Below, piece by piece: positions 51,947 to 60,449 of a stretch of DNA of 64,000 nt. The stretch is from JBLWXV01 sp048267245. GTDB taxonomy: Bacteria > Bdellovibrionota > Bacteriovoracia > Bacteriovoracales > Bacteriovoracaceae. The notes beneath the pieces were generated by a model, which saw only the letters and a program-made list of their open reading frames with translations, did not search any database and was not told where the DNA came from. A program made the translations under genes and the position numbers. The first letter of the stretch is position 1. Each line of letters begins with the position of its first letter. The stretch covers positions 620,001 through 684,000 of the forward strand of contig JBLWXV010000001.1 of assembly GCA_048267245.1 (NCBI GenBank), given 5' to 3'.

Positions 51947-52910
51947 TTTGAGAACAAAGTTCTCTATTTTCTAAGTACCAAGAAACAGTCCTCTTTATCC
52001 CATCTTCAAGTGAAATCTTTGGGGACCAACTTAAGATAATTTGTGCTTTCGAAATATCTGCATGGGTTGTGAGCATGTCGGCTTTATGCCAATCCTTTTC
52101 ATTTCTCTCATGTTTTTTACCAAGTTCTTTCTCGATCAATCCAATGAGCGTGTTGAGGGAAATTGGATTGTTGCCACCACCGAGATTAATGATTTCATAT
52201 CCAACATCTTTTAGAGCGGCAACAGTTCCACGGGCAATATCATCAACATAAGTAAAGTCTCGGGATTGTGATCCATCACCATAAATAGTGATCGGAGTTC
52301 CTTCGTCTATCCACTTCACAAAACGAAAAATGCTCATATCTGGTCTGCCAGCTGGGCCATAAACAGTAAAGTATCGCAAAATCGATACGTCGAATTGATA
52401 AAGGTGATGGTAGCTATATGCCATCACTTCTGCCGCCTTCTTTGTTGCGGCGTATGGTGAAATAGGTGTGTTGACCGGCAACTCTTCATTAAAAGGCATT
52501 TCGCAGCCAGCATAAAGAGAAGAAGTTGAAGCAAGAACAAATTTCTTTACTCCATGTTCTCTCATGCACTCAAGGAGATTAAGCGTCCCATGTGAGTTTG
52601 TACTCATATAGACATGAGGATTTTCCATACTATATCGAACACCCGCTCTTGCTGCTAAATTAATAACAGCATCAATTTTATGTTCATTAAAAATCTTTTG
52701 AAGTGCCTTAAGGTCTTCAATATCTTGATGGTAGAAGCGAAACATTCTGCTTTCGTTAATTAACTGAAGCCGATGTTCTTTGAGTTTGGGATCGTAGTAG
52801 TCATTCATATTGTCGATGCCGACAACATTATGCCCTTGGGCCAGTAGTTCGCGCACTGTTTGAAAGCCGATAAATCCGGCAGCACCTGTCACGAGAATTG
52901 TTTTTGACAT
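51936..52910 (-). CDS. UDP-glucuronate-type 4-epimerase
   Basis: A 324-residue SDR. VTGAAGFIGFQTVRELLAQ, then NMNDYYDPKLKEHRL, is the signature of UDP-glucuronate 4-epimerases (LspL/Cap1J type). The ASTSSLYAG and PYAATKKAAE blocks hold catalytic Ser and the YxxxK pair, and DMSIFRFVKWIDEG follows. It would epimerise a UDP-uronic acid, probably the product of the adjacent dehydrogenase, at C4. ATG 52910 is preferred because GGAG lies 7 bases upstream; a longer frame to 52961 has no such site. Confidence 0.87.
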   Translation of the reverse strand: MSKTILVTGAAGFIGFQTVRELLAQGHNVVGIDNMNDYYDPKLKEHRLQLINESRMFRFYHQDIEDLKALQKIFNEHKIDAVINLAARAGVRYSMENPHVYMSTNSHGTLNLLECMREHGVKKFVLASTSSLYAGCEMPFNEELPVNTPISPYAATKKAAEVMAYSYHHLYQFDVSILRYFTVYGPAGRPDMSIFRFVKWIDEGTPITIYGDGSQSRDFTYVDDIARGTVAALKDVGYEIINLGGGNNPISLNTLIGLIEKELGKKHERNEKDWHKADMLTTHADISKAQIILSWSPKISLEDGIKRTVSWYLENRELCSQIKV

Positions 52911-52954
52911 CGTGAATCTCCATTGCGTACAGCTTCGATTAGCATAGCGAAATA

Positions 52955-53983
52955 TTAACAACCTCGGTAGAGGATTGCGAGTTTTCTAAGGTTATTGGAA
53001 AGGTCGAATTGATCGATAATGAGTGATCGGTTGTATTCGACAAGATTCTGAGGTGCAAGGCTCTGTAAGTCTGGATTCATGAGGGAGAAGAGGGAGCGAT
53101 TGAGTAAGAGGTCTTGATGTCCAGGTACATCACTTGCTACAAGTGGAAGGCCATATGCCATAGCCTCAAGAACTGTATAGGGAAGACCCTCACCTAGCGA
53201 TGGAAAGATTGCTAGATCAATATGCTCAAAAAATTCGTTCGGTGATTTTGAACCTACTAGCTTGATTTGGTTTTCCAAACCTGATTTTTTGATGAGTGCC
53301 ACTAGATGATTTTTCTCTTCTCCCTCGCCCGCAATTTCAATTTGCAGTCCAGGCCATAGAGTGGCAAATTTTTGATAATTGATGATGACCCATGAAATAT
53401 TTTTAAAAGGGTCAAGTCTAGAGATAACTCCAGCAATTTTTGGAGGCCATCTTCCGATCTTCTTCTTACTAAGCCTTGCCTTTTTAGAAATTCCATTTGG
53501 GATTACGACTGAATTGATGGCCAATTGTTTCGCTTTAATTTGCTCACTTCTAGAAACGCAAATATGTTCCTGCCGCAATGTTGAGGAAAGTTTCTCAAGC
53601 CAAATTTTCAGTCGAGCTTTAAGTCCACTTTGAAAGTGAAGCCCATGAAAAGTATGAATCACACGCGCTCCAAAGAGCGCGGGCAGAAGAGAGAAAATAG
53701 AGGCTCCAAAACCATGGGTATGAATGAGATCAATCTCATGGTCGCGAATAAACTTAAACAGTCCCAAGAGCGAAGACAGCGAAGCCTTTCTATGAGGAAG
53801 AGGGTAGTAACTCCTAGCCCGGGATTTTAGAATTGTCGCAAATTCCCCAACCTCCGGAGCCGCCACAAAGAACTCAAATTCTCGACTTAAGTGCTCAAGT
53901 ATTTCCGCGACTTGCTTAGGCCCACCACCGAGATCGGCTCGAGCTGTGATGAGAAGAATGCGTTTCTTAAATGTGGTCGCCAT
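52955..53983 (-). CDS. GT4 family glycosyltransferase
   Basis: A GT-B enzyme of about 342 residues. TARADLGGGPKQVAEIL at the N-terminus, HTHGFGASIFSLLPALF mid N-domain, VISRLDPFKN at the start of the C-domain and FPSLGEGLPYTVLEAMAYG with the donor Glu block are typical of WcaL/RfaB-like GT4 enzymes. The ATG at 53983 begins a normal N-terminus (MATTFKKRILLITAR), though an upstream ATG at 54034 keeps the frame open and neither has a strong ribosome site. It is probably co-transcribed with the 4-epimerase gene 44 bases downstream. Confidence 0.8.
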   Translation of the reverse strand: MATTFKKRILLITARADLGGGPKQVAEILEHLSREFEFFVAAPEVGEFATILKSRARSYYPLPHRKASLSSLLGLFKFIRDHEIDLIHTHGFGASIFSLLPALFGARVIHTFHGLHFQSGLKARLKIWLEKLSSTLRQEHICVSRSEQIKAKQLAINSVVIPNGISKKARLSKKKIGRWPPKIAGVISRLDPFKNISWVIINYQKFATLWPGLQIEIAGEGEEKNHLVALIKKSGLENQIKLVGSKSPNEFFEHIDLAIFPSLGEGLPYTVLEAMAYGLPLVASDVPGHQDLLLNRSLFSLMNPDLQSLAPQNLVEYNRSLIIDQFDLSNNLRKLAILYRGC

Positions 53984-54117
53984 GAACTTAATCTTATCCC
54001 AAAGTTTCTGAGAGAAAAAGGCAGGTACTCCCATCAACTAGGTAAATCGCTCTGCCAATTCTTGCGCCAAGTCATTCACCCTTATCATAGGAGGTAACAC
54101 AAAATTTAGGAGAAATC

Positions 54118-54963
54118 GTGAAGAATGCAATCGCAATTTTGATGTGGGGGTTCCTTTCGCTGGCTACGGTTTGGGGGAGTGATTACGAGGCGGATCGCTT
54201 TGGCTTTAAGATTCCACCCTTGTCAGAGTCCCAATTGAAATATGGCGCGGTCACTGGCAGTGAGCTCGATCCAGAGCGCCTGCAAGTGTTGGTTTGGAAT
54301 ATCTATAAAGGGGAGATGGACAATTTTGATCGCGATATCGCTGCGCTGGCCCGGGACTATGATCTCTTGATGATACAAGAAGCCGTGACCACTCGCATGG
54401 ATGCGTTCAAAGCGCTTTCAGGGTTTCGCTTCGATTTTGGGGTGAGCTTTGGCTATAAGAAAGATCCGAAGAAATTTACAGGGACCATGATTGGGTCGAC
54501 TGTGAATCCGCAGCGGGTATGGATTGCTCGCACCACTGAGACGGAGCCGATCATTGGGACTCCGAAAGTTCTCACTATGGGCACTTATAAACTCAAGGGC
54601 CGAGAAGATTCACTCCTTCTCATTAATATCCACGGGCTGAATGTGACCACTCACGGGCCATATATTCGCCACGTCGAGCTTGCGATTAAACAGATGTCAG
54701 GGCACAAGGGGCCGATTGTCTTTGCGGGGGATTTTAATTCGCGAACCAGCAAGAGATTGACAGAGACGCGTGAGATGCTCTCACGCCTTGGCTTTTCTGA
54801 GATGAGTTTTCGCAATGATGAGCGCATGCGCGGGGCATTTGGTGGTGAAATTCTTGACCACGTATTCTTCAAGGGGCTAGAAGTCGTCGACAGTGAGGTC
54901 CTTGGTCACTTAGAATCTAGTGATCACAAGGCCATGGTATTTGAGGCCAAGGTCAAAGATTAA
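54118..54963 (+). CDS. Secreted endonuclease/exonuclease/phosphatase-family protein
   Basis: A 281-residue protein with a Sec signal peptide (about 1-21, ending TVWGS). The EEP fold is shown by VLVWNIYKG near residue 58, LMIQEA with the metal Glu, FAGDFNSRTSKR with the Asp-Asn pair, and LDHVFFKG and SSDHKAMV holding the catalytic Asp-His. Family members hydrolyse phosphodiesters (DNA, sphingomyelin, inositol phosphates); the substrate here is unknown. GTG 54118 follows TTAGGAGA. By eye the G+C is higher than in the flanking glycan genes, so it may mark an older or separate segment. It is not obviously part of glycan synthesis. Confidence 0.82.
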   Translation: MKNAIAILMWGFLSLATVWGSDYEADRFGFKIPPLSESQLKYGAVTGSELDPERLQVLVWNIYKGEMDNFDRDIAALARDYDLLMIQEAVTTRMDAFKALSGFRFDFGVSFGYKKDPKKFTGTMIGSTVNPQRVWIARTTETEPIIGTPKVLTMGTYKLKGREDSLLLINIHGLNVTTHGPYIRHVELAIKQMSGHKGPIVFAGDFNSRTSKRLTETREMLSRLGFSEMSFRNDERMRGAFGGEILDHVFFKGLEVVDSEVLGHLESSDHKAMVFEAKVKD

Positions 54964-54985
54964 CTTAAATTCTACATCGTACTTC

Positions 54986-56347
54986 ATGAAAGCTCTGAAT
55001 CTAACTAAGATTATTTTCATATTGGCCCTGATTCTCCTTTGCCAGCAAATTTGGGTTCCAGGTTTTTTTCACGACGGCTACCTCTATGCTGCGCTTGGAA
55101 AGAACGCTGCAAGTGAAGGACATTGGTTAATTCCAAAGCTCTCAGATGTGACGTACACGAGATTTAATCACCACCCTCCGCTCTACTTTATGATTGAGGG
55201 TCTCTTCTTTAAGTTATTTGGCAGCGACTGGACTCAAGCGAGATTATTCGGAGTGATTTGGGTCTTTCTTTGGATCTTTGGGATGAGGAGACTGCTGGTT
55301 CGCAAGACGGACGTCCTCACGGGGGACCTTTTTTCACTCTTACTTATTCTCATGCCAGACATTTTAAAGAAGGCGCGCTTTCCAAATCTTGATTTTGCTC
55401 TGGCACTCATGTGTGGAGTTGCTCTGCTTCTCGTTTGGAGGGAAAAGAGAGTGGTGCGCTGGATGATTTCAGGTCTTTTGCTTGGGCTTGGTTTTTGGAT
55501 TAAAGGAATTGCACTCTTTATCTTCGGCCCAATTTTTGCCATTAATCTACTCATTGACCGAGAGAAGCTAAGAACGCTTGGTCCCTATCTAACTATCGTA
55601 GTGATGTTGGCGATTGCGGGTCTTTGGCCACTTTTACTTTGGTCTACTGACAACTGGGATATCTTCACAGGTTATCTCGATATGCAGTTTACTCACACGG
55701 CTATTGAAGGAAGAGGGGAGTCGATGCCCTTCTACACTTACATTGTTCACGTCCTCACAACGATGTCTCATCTAATCTTGCTGACCATTTGGGGAGTATA
55801 TCTCGAAAGATCAAAGTTTTTGAAAAATGAACTTACCTTACTTGGGGCCGTATGGTTTCTTACGGGGCTAATTTTACTTTCCGTGATGAAATTTAAATAT
55901 TCGCACTATCTCATACCTTATTATCCTGGCCTTGCTCTCCTGGCCCTACCAGGGCTTAGAGATGTCTACGATCGCTCAAGAGAGAAATTTGGCAGTTATT
56001 TGGGGGCGATTACTGTTCTAGCCGCACTCGCTCTACTCATCTTTCCATTGACGACCAAAACCAGAAGGCATGTGGAGCTCATTGGGATAGAAGAGGAATT
56101 GGCATGGCGAAAGATTAAGGTTGAAAAGTTCTATTTGGTTGATGATGCCTATGAGTTTTGGAGTACGACTAACTATGTCGCCTATCGCTTTAATAAAAGT
56201 GTTGAAGGCTTGGCCAAAGTAGATATTGATAAACTTCCAGCAGGAATCTATCTTCTGATCTCACATCCAAAAAGCTTAGATGGCAGTCCAGGCATCGAGA
56301 AGGTTTGGGAAAATCATCGAGTAAGTGCTTATCTCAAACGGAAGTAA
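54986..56347 (+). CDS. GT39/ArnT-like membrane glycosyltransferase
   Basis: A protein of about 453 residues with an N-terminal membrane helix, then the outer loop FFHDGYLYAALGKNAASEG and NHHPPLYFMIEGLFFKLFG. The latter is the HPPL feature of PMT_2/ArnT-like GT-C enzymes, with Asp in the first loop as the likely catalytic acid. About 9-11 further helices follow, then a periplasmic C-terminal tail (about 375-453). It would transfer a sugar from a polyprenyl-phosphate donor on the periplasmic side. ATG 54986 begins the hydrophobic helix and has only a weak ribosome site. It overlaps the convergent GT87-like gene by 14 bases. Confidence 0.72.
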   Translation: MKALNLTKIIFILALILLCQQIWVPGFFHDGYLYAALGKNAASEGHWLIPKLSDVTYTRFNHHPPLYFMIEGLFFKLFGSDWTQARLFGVIWVFLWIFGMRRLLVRKTDVLTGDLFSLLLILMPDILKKARFPNLDFALALMCGVALLLVWREKRVVRWMISGLLLGLGFWIKGIALFIFGPIFAINLLIDREKLRTLGPYLTIVVMLAIAGLWPLLLWSTDNWDIFTGYLDMQFTHTAIEGRGESMPFYTYIVHVLTTMSHLILLTIWGVYLERSKFLKNELTLLGAVWFLTGLILLSVMKFKYSHYLIPYYPGLALLALPGLRDVYDRSREKFGSYLGAITVLAALALLIFPLTTKTRRHVELIGIEEELAWRKIKVEKFYLVDDAYEFWSTTNYVAYRFNKSVEGLAKVDIDKLPAGIYLLISHPKSLDGSPGIEKVWENHRVSAYLKRK

Positions 56348-57659
56348 GCTCCTCTGACTTTGTCTCTTGAATCATGAAGAGAATAAGAAAGATTGTAAGT
56401 AGATAGTAGTAGTTGCAGAAGGCTTGCTTTCCAAAGAAAAAAGTAATTGAAAATACCCAGAAGAGAGCAATTGCAGCTCCAAATTTTCGAATGAATAGCG
56501 GTGATGTTGCAAGTGCCGCGAGACCTGGGAGAGAGAAGAGGATACTGCTTGGCGAGATTTTCCAGTAGTTTATTAAAATTGCGACTAAGGAAAACGAATC
56601 CGCACGATACCCTTGAGTCAGAGGTGTTGTGATACTCATTTGAACTAACGAAGGCGTGTCCCAGATGAGAAACGGGGCCATGATTGCTGTAAAGGTGAGC
56701 ATGCTTGATATCGTCAGCCTACCAAACTCTTTAAAACTCCCTGACATTAAGAGTTCTAGCCCTAAGATAATGGCAATAATTCCGCCATATTGCTTTGTCG
56801 CGCACACGGCCCCTAGACTTAAGCCAGCGAGAATAAATTTTCTCTTGGATATGAGGGCAAAGGTCCACACCGTCAGAGCAACTAGGATTGGATCTACCCA
56901 AGCTTGCTCTAGCACGAAGTTCTGTACAGGAAACAGAAACCAATAAAGAGCAAAGACTAGTCCTACTTTTTTATTAACTCCTCCCAAGTAGAGAATTCCA
57001 AAGAATGAGAGGATGTCACAAATAATTAAGACCACACGTACGTCGGGATAAATTAAATAGCCAAGCGTTTTCGCAATTAAAACTCCTGGCCAGTAGGCGA
57101 AACCGGCCGAGTAGTCATATTGGCCGTTGTAAATATCGTCGTAGCTTAGTTGGTAGGGATTAAGACCGTTAAGGAATCCCTGGACAGCCTTCGTGTTGCT
57201 GGTAAATACGTCGATATGAGGGGCAGGGCTATTTATTAAGGTGAGAATTTTCAAGACAAATAAGAGAGCAATTGTAGTGGCAAAGAAAGAACGATTGAAT
57301 TTTCCTTTAAAAAAAACGATTCCAGTTAGGATGGTCCCAAAGGTAATTTTGAAAAATAAGGTCAGGGTGTCATTAGTCGCGTAAATCACTAGTGGGTCTC
57401 TGATGAGCTTGTAGCACCAATATATGCCAACTAATGAGAGGGCTTTAGTGAGAAAATCGAGGTTAAAAGTTTGTTTTCTTTTGAAAAAGATGAGGGCCCA
57501 AAAGATAAGCCAAGTGCAAAGTAGGTAGGTGAAGCGGCGTGCGTGATAGTGACCCTCAGTTCTCCAGAGAGATTCACCGAGCTCGCTTAAAAGTAGAGAA
57601 CTCGAGAGAAGGAGGAGAGAGTTTTCATGCTTCTTATAGATTTCAATGAGCTTTCTCAT
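56334..57659 (-). CDS. Multi-pass GT-C (GT87-like) membrane protein
   Basis: A protein of about 441 residues with roughly 10-12 hydrophobic segments. VFTSNTKAVQGFLNGLNPYQ and YDYSAGFAYWPGVLIAK form the first large outer loop, a pattern seen in DUF2029/GT87 polyprenyl-phosphate mannosyltransferases. VCATKQYGGIIAI near residue 290 is also typical. ATG 57659 overlaps the asparagine-synthase-like gene by 4 bases (ATGA) and follows GGAGAAT. It is the last gene of a five-gene minus operon that includes an ArnC-like enzyme able to make its lipid-linked donor. Confidence 0.65.
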   Translation of the reverse strand: MRKLIEIYKKHENSLLLLSSSLLLSELGESLWRTEGHYHARRFTYLLCTWLIFWALIFFKRKQTFNLDFLTKALSLVGIYWCYKLIRDPLVIYATNDTLTLFFKITFGTILTGIVFFKGKFNRSFFATTIALLFVLKILTLINSPAPHIDVFTSNTKAVQGFLNGLNPYQLSYDDIYNGQYDYSAGFAYWPGVLIAKTLGYLIYPDVRVVLIICDILSFFGILYLGGVNKKVGLVFALYWFLFPVQNFVLEQAWVDPILVALTVWTFALISKRKFILAGLSLGAVCATKQYGGIIAIILGLELLMSGSFKEFGRLTISSMLTFTAIMAPFLIWDTPSLVQMSITTPLTQGYRADSFSLVAILINYWKISPSSILFSLPGLAALATSPLFIRKFGAAIALFWVFSITFFFGKQAFCNYYYLLTIFLILFMIQETKSEELTSV

Positions 57660-59503
57660 AACAATTCTCCGACCCATGAATTTTCAAGGACGTATAAATT
57701 CCAGAGAAAAGCCTTCTCATTGGTGCGCTTCTGTCGGTGACTTTGTAGGTAGCGTTGTGTGATTGAAGCGTCATAGAGTTTCGATTTACTTTTAAACTTG
57801 AAGAAATCCTCATCCATAAGCCAAGAAGCGATAGGAATTCCAAAGCCCTTTTTCTTTCTAAAAAGGACTTCGTGAGGTAAGACCTCTTTGAGGGCTTCTT
57901 TAAGTACATACTTTGTTTGTCCACTTTTGAATTTATATTCAAAGGGAAGCCCTGCCACGTAGCTAGAGAGAGCTAGATCGCAAAAAGGTGCCCGTACTTC
58001 TAGCGAGGATTTCATGCTTGAGCGGTCGACCTTGGTAAAAATGTCATTGGGTAGGTAGCACTTTGTGTAGTAAGCAAGAATTTGATCATTCATGTTACTC
58101 TCTGGTGCTACTTCAAGGGCTTCCGAGAAGATTTCACTGGCGCAAAAACTTGTGCCCAAAAATCTATTTATTTCACTCACATCAAGTGAGCTCATCCAGA
58201 GACTTGCCCACATTTTTGGATCTTTCCCTGGGGCCCTGAGAAATCTCTTGAGCTTAAAATCAAGGGACATATTCTCGTGACTCGTCGGGAGCATGTTCGC
58301 CGCCCTCGTGGCCAGTTTGATTAAGGGGCCAGGGAGTCGATGGGCAAATTGTGTTGGGGCGATGGCCTTAAAGGGATCATAACCAGCGAAGAGCTCATCA
58401 GCAGCGTCTCCACCAAGGCAAACTATCACATGTTCTCTTGCAAAGGCACTCACAAGCATTGTCGGTAGCAAGCTTCCATCGCCAAGAGGTTCATCAAGAT
58501 GCTTTAAAACATCGGGAATTATTTGCTTCGCCTCGTGGATACTCAGCTTTTTCGCGTGATGCTCACTCTTAATAAATTTGGCCATGAGAGTTGAATAGTA
58601 TGATTCATCATAGCTCTTCTCATCAAAATCAATACTGAATGTCTTTATTGGTCTATGGGAAGCTTTAGAAGCAAAGTAAGCTACAGCACTTGAATCAATT
58701 CCCCCGCTAAGAAAGATGCCGAGGGGCACGTCACTCTCGAGTGTTCTCTCTACTGCTGTTTGCAATCTATTGAGGACTTCCTTCTTGGCTTCTTCAAAGC
58801 TTGGGATGGGATGGTACGTTTTGAGATTAAAGTTAAAATATGAGCTTATCTTGGGGGGCTGAGATAAGTCACGGCAATTTAACTCGAGGGAAGTTCCCGG
58901 TGCGAGCTTTGAGATATTTTTCAGAATAGTTCTTGGCGCAGGAATGTAGTCGTGCGCGAAATACTTCGCAAGTGAGAGAGAATCAATCTCGCTCTTAATC
59001 TGAGTGTGCTTGCAAAGTGAGTTTAGTTCAGAAGAAAAAGCGAAGAGATCTTTAGTGTGGTGATAGTAAAGTGGCTTTTGTCCGTAGTGATCTCTGGCAA
59101 TTGTGAGTTTTCCCTCTTTTTTGTCGTAGAAGGCAAAGGCAAACATGCCATTGAGTTTTTCAATCGCGCTGGATCCCCACAATATCAATGAATGGAGTAG
59201 GGCTTCGGTGTCGGAATGGTCCGATTGAAATCGAGCACCTTCTTTTATTAACTGTTCTCTTAATTCTCGGTGATTGTAAATCTCACCATTAAAAACTAGA
59301 GCATATCGCCCATCGCTAGAGAGCATGGGTTGAGTGCCGCCTTGATGGTCTAAAATAGAGAGTCTGAGGTGCCCAAGGTAAAGAGAGTACTTTTGATCTT
59401 GGAAAATCCCACAACCATCGGGTCCTCGATGAGTGATTGTGAGCATCATCGACTCAATATCAGTTCTTTGACCTAGTCCAACGAATCCGGCTACTCCGCA
59501 CAT
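57656..59503 (-). CDS. Asparagine-synthase-type glutamine amidotransferase
   Basis: A 615-residue AsnB-like protein. It starts MCGVAGFVG, with the glutaminase nucleophile Cys2 exposed after Met removal, and NGEIYNHRELR and SDTEALLH complete that domain. The synthetase domain (about 215-615) has the pyrophosphate loop FLSGGIDSSAVAY and CLGGDAADELFAGYD. In surface-glycan loci such enzymes often amidate uronic acids (WbpS-like) rather than aspartate. The uronic acid made by the dehydrogenase at 50639 is a possible target. It overlaps the GT2 gene by 13 bases and the GT87-like gene by 4. Confidence 0.85.
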   Translation of the reverse strand: MCGVAGFVGLGQRTDIESMMLTITHRGPDGCGIFQDQKYSLYLGHLRLSILDHQGGTQPMLSSDGRYALVFNGEIYNHRELREQLIKEGARFQSDHSDTEALLHSLILWGSSAIEKLNGMFAFAFYDKKEGKLTIARDHYGQKPLYYHHTKDLFAFSSELNSLCKHTQIKSEIDSLSLAKYFAHDYIPAPRTILKNISKLAPGTSLELNCRDLSQPPKISSYFNFNLKTYHPIPSFEEAKKEVLNRLQTAVERTLESDVPLGIFLSGGIDSSAVAYFASKASHRPIKTFSIDFDEKSYDESYYSTLMAKFIKSEHHAKKLSIHEAKQIIPDVLKHLDEPLGDGSLLPTMLVSAFAREHVIVCLGGDAADELFAGYDPFKAIAPTQFAHRLPGPLIKLATRAANMLPTSHENMSLDFKLKRFLRAPGKDPKMWASLWMSSLDVSEINRFLGTSFCASEIFSEALEVAPESNMNDQILAYYTKCYLPNDIFTKVDRSSMKSSLEVRAPFCDLALSSYVAGLPFEYKFKSGQTKYVLKEALKEVLPHEVLFRKKKGFGIPIASWLMDEDFFKFKSKSKLYDASITQRYLQSHRQKRTNEKAFLWNLYVLENSWVGELL

Positions 59504-60444
59504 TGCAGATTAACTCTCTCTCTTACGTAGTAACTCGGCTTATTCTGAGCCTCATAATAGGTTCTCATCTGGAGTTCTGCCAGTAGGCCCATTAAGAGGA
59601 AATTACCTCCAAGTATAAAGAGCACAGCAGAGAGGATGAGTAGAGGACTTTGGATAATACTAATATCGTTGGCGAATTTATGAATGACTAAGAAGATACT
59701 CGTAATAAAACAGCTGATGAATAATCCGAAGCTTACTTTTCCAAAGAAGTACATGGGTCTAGTTGTATAAGAAAGAAGAAATTTAACCGTAATGAGGTCA
59801 AGAATTACTCGGAAGGTTCTAGAGATTCCATACTTTGTCTGGCCAGCAACTCTAGGACGATGATTCACAACCATTTCTGCCATTCGAGCACCGATGGCAT
59901 TTGTGTAGAGAGGAATAAAACGATGCATTTCGCCATATAGGTGCACTTCTTTAATCAGTTCTCGTTTGAATGCTTTTAATGAGCACCCAAGGTCATGAAC
60001 GTGAACTCCTCCAACTTTACGGATTAGGTGATTGGCAATTCTAGAAGGAAGCTTTCGAGAAACGGCAGCGTCTTGACGATCTTTTCTCCAGCCGACTACG
60101 ACATCATTTCCATTTTTGATTTCACCAAGCATTTTGGGAATATCGTGGGGATCATTTTGACGATCCGAGTCCATGAGAAAGATGACTTCACCAGTAGCGT
60201 GATCAATACCAGCTGCCATGGCAGCAGTTTGACCAAAGTTTCTTCTAAAGATGACAGCGCGAATATTGTCGTTCTTAGTCGATAGCTCTCTGATAATTTC
60301 TTTTGATCGGTCCGTTGAGCCATCATCTACAAAGATGATTTCATACGGAATTTCGTGAGAATTTAATACCTCAAGAATTTCCTCTGTCAGAGGAATAAGG
60401 TTCTCTTCTTCATTGTGTACAGGGAGTACGATTGAAATTTTCAT
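59491..60444 (-). CDS. ArnC/GtrB-like polyprenyl-phosphate glycosyltransferase
   Basis: A 317-residue GT2 enzyme with a GT-A domain (1-230) and two C-terminal membrane helices (about 230-255 and 265-290). IVLPVHNEEENL, FVDDGSTDRS, FRRNFGQTAAMAAGID and LMDSDRQNDP (metal DxD) are family-typical, as is VNHRPRVAGQTKYGISR. It loads a sugar on undecaprenyl phosphate for use by periplasmic GT-C enzymes. Four such enzymes flank it (two GT22-like, one GT87-like, one GT39-like), making a coherent periplasmic glycosylation set. It lies 5 bases after the second GT22 gene. Confidence 0.87.
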   Translation of the reverse strand: MKISIVLPVHNEEENLIPLTEEILEVLNSHEIPYEIIFVDDGSTDRSKEIIRELSTKNDNIRAVIFRRNFGQTAAMAAGIDHATGEVIFLMDSDRQNDPHDIPKMLGEIKNGNDVVVGWRKDRQDAAVSRKLPSRIANHLIRKVGGVHVHDLGCSLKAFKRELIKEVHLYGEMHRFIPLYTNAIGARMAEMVVNHRPRVAGQTKYGISRTFRVILDLITVKFLLSYTTRPMYFFGKVSFGLFISCFITSIFLVIHKFANDISIIQSPLLILSAVLFILGGNFLLMGLLAELQMRTYYEAQNKPSYYVRERVNLQCAE

Positions 60445-60449
60445 GATGC

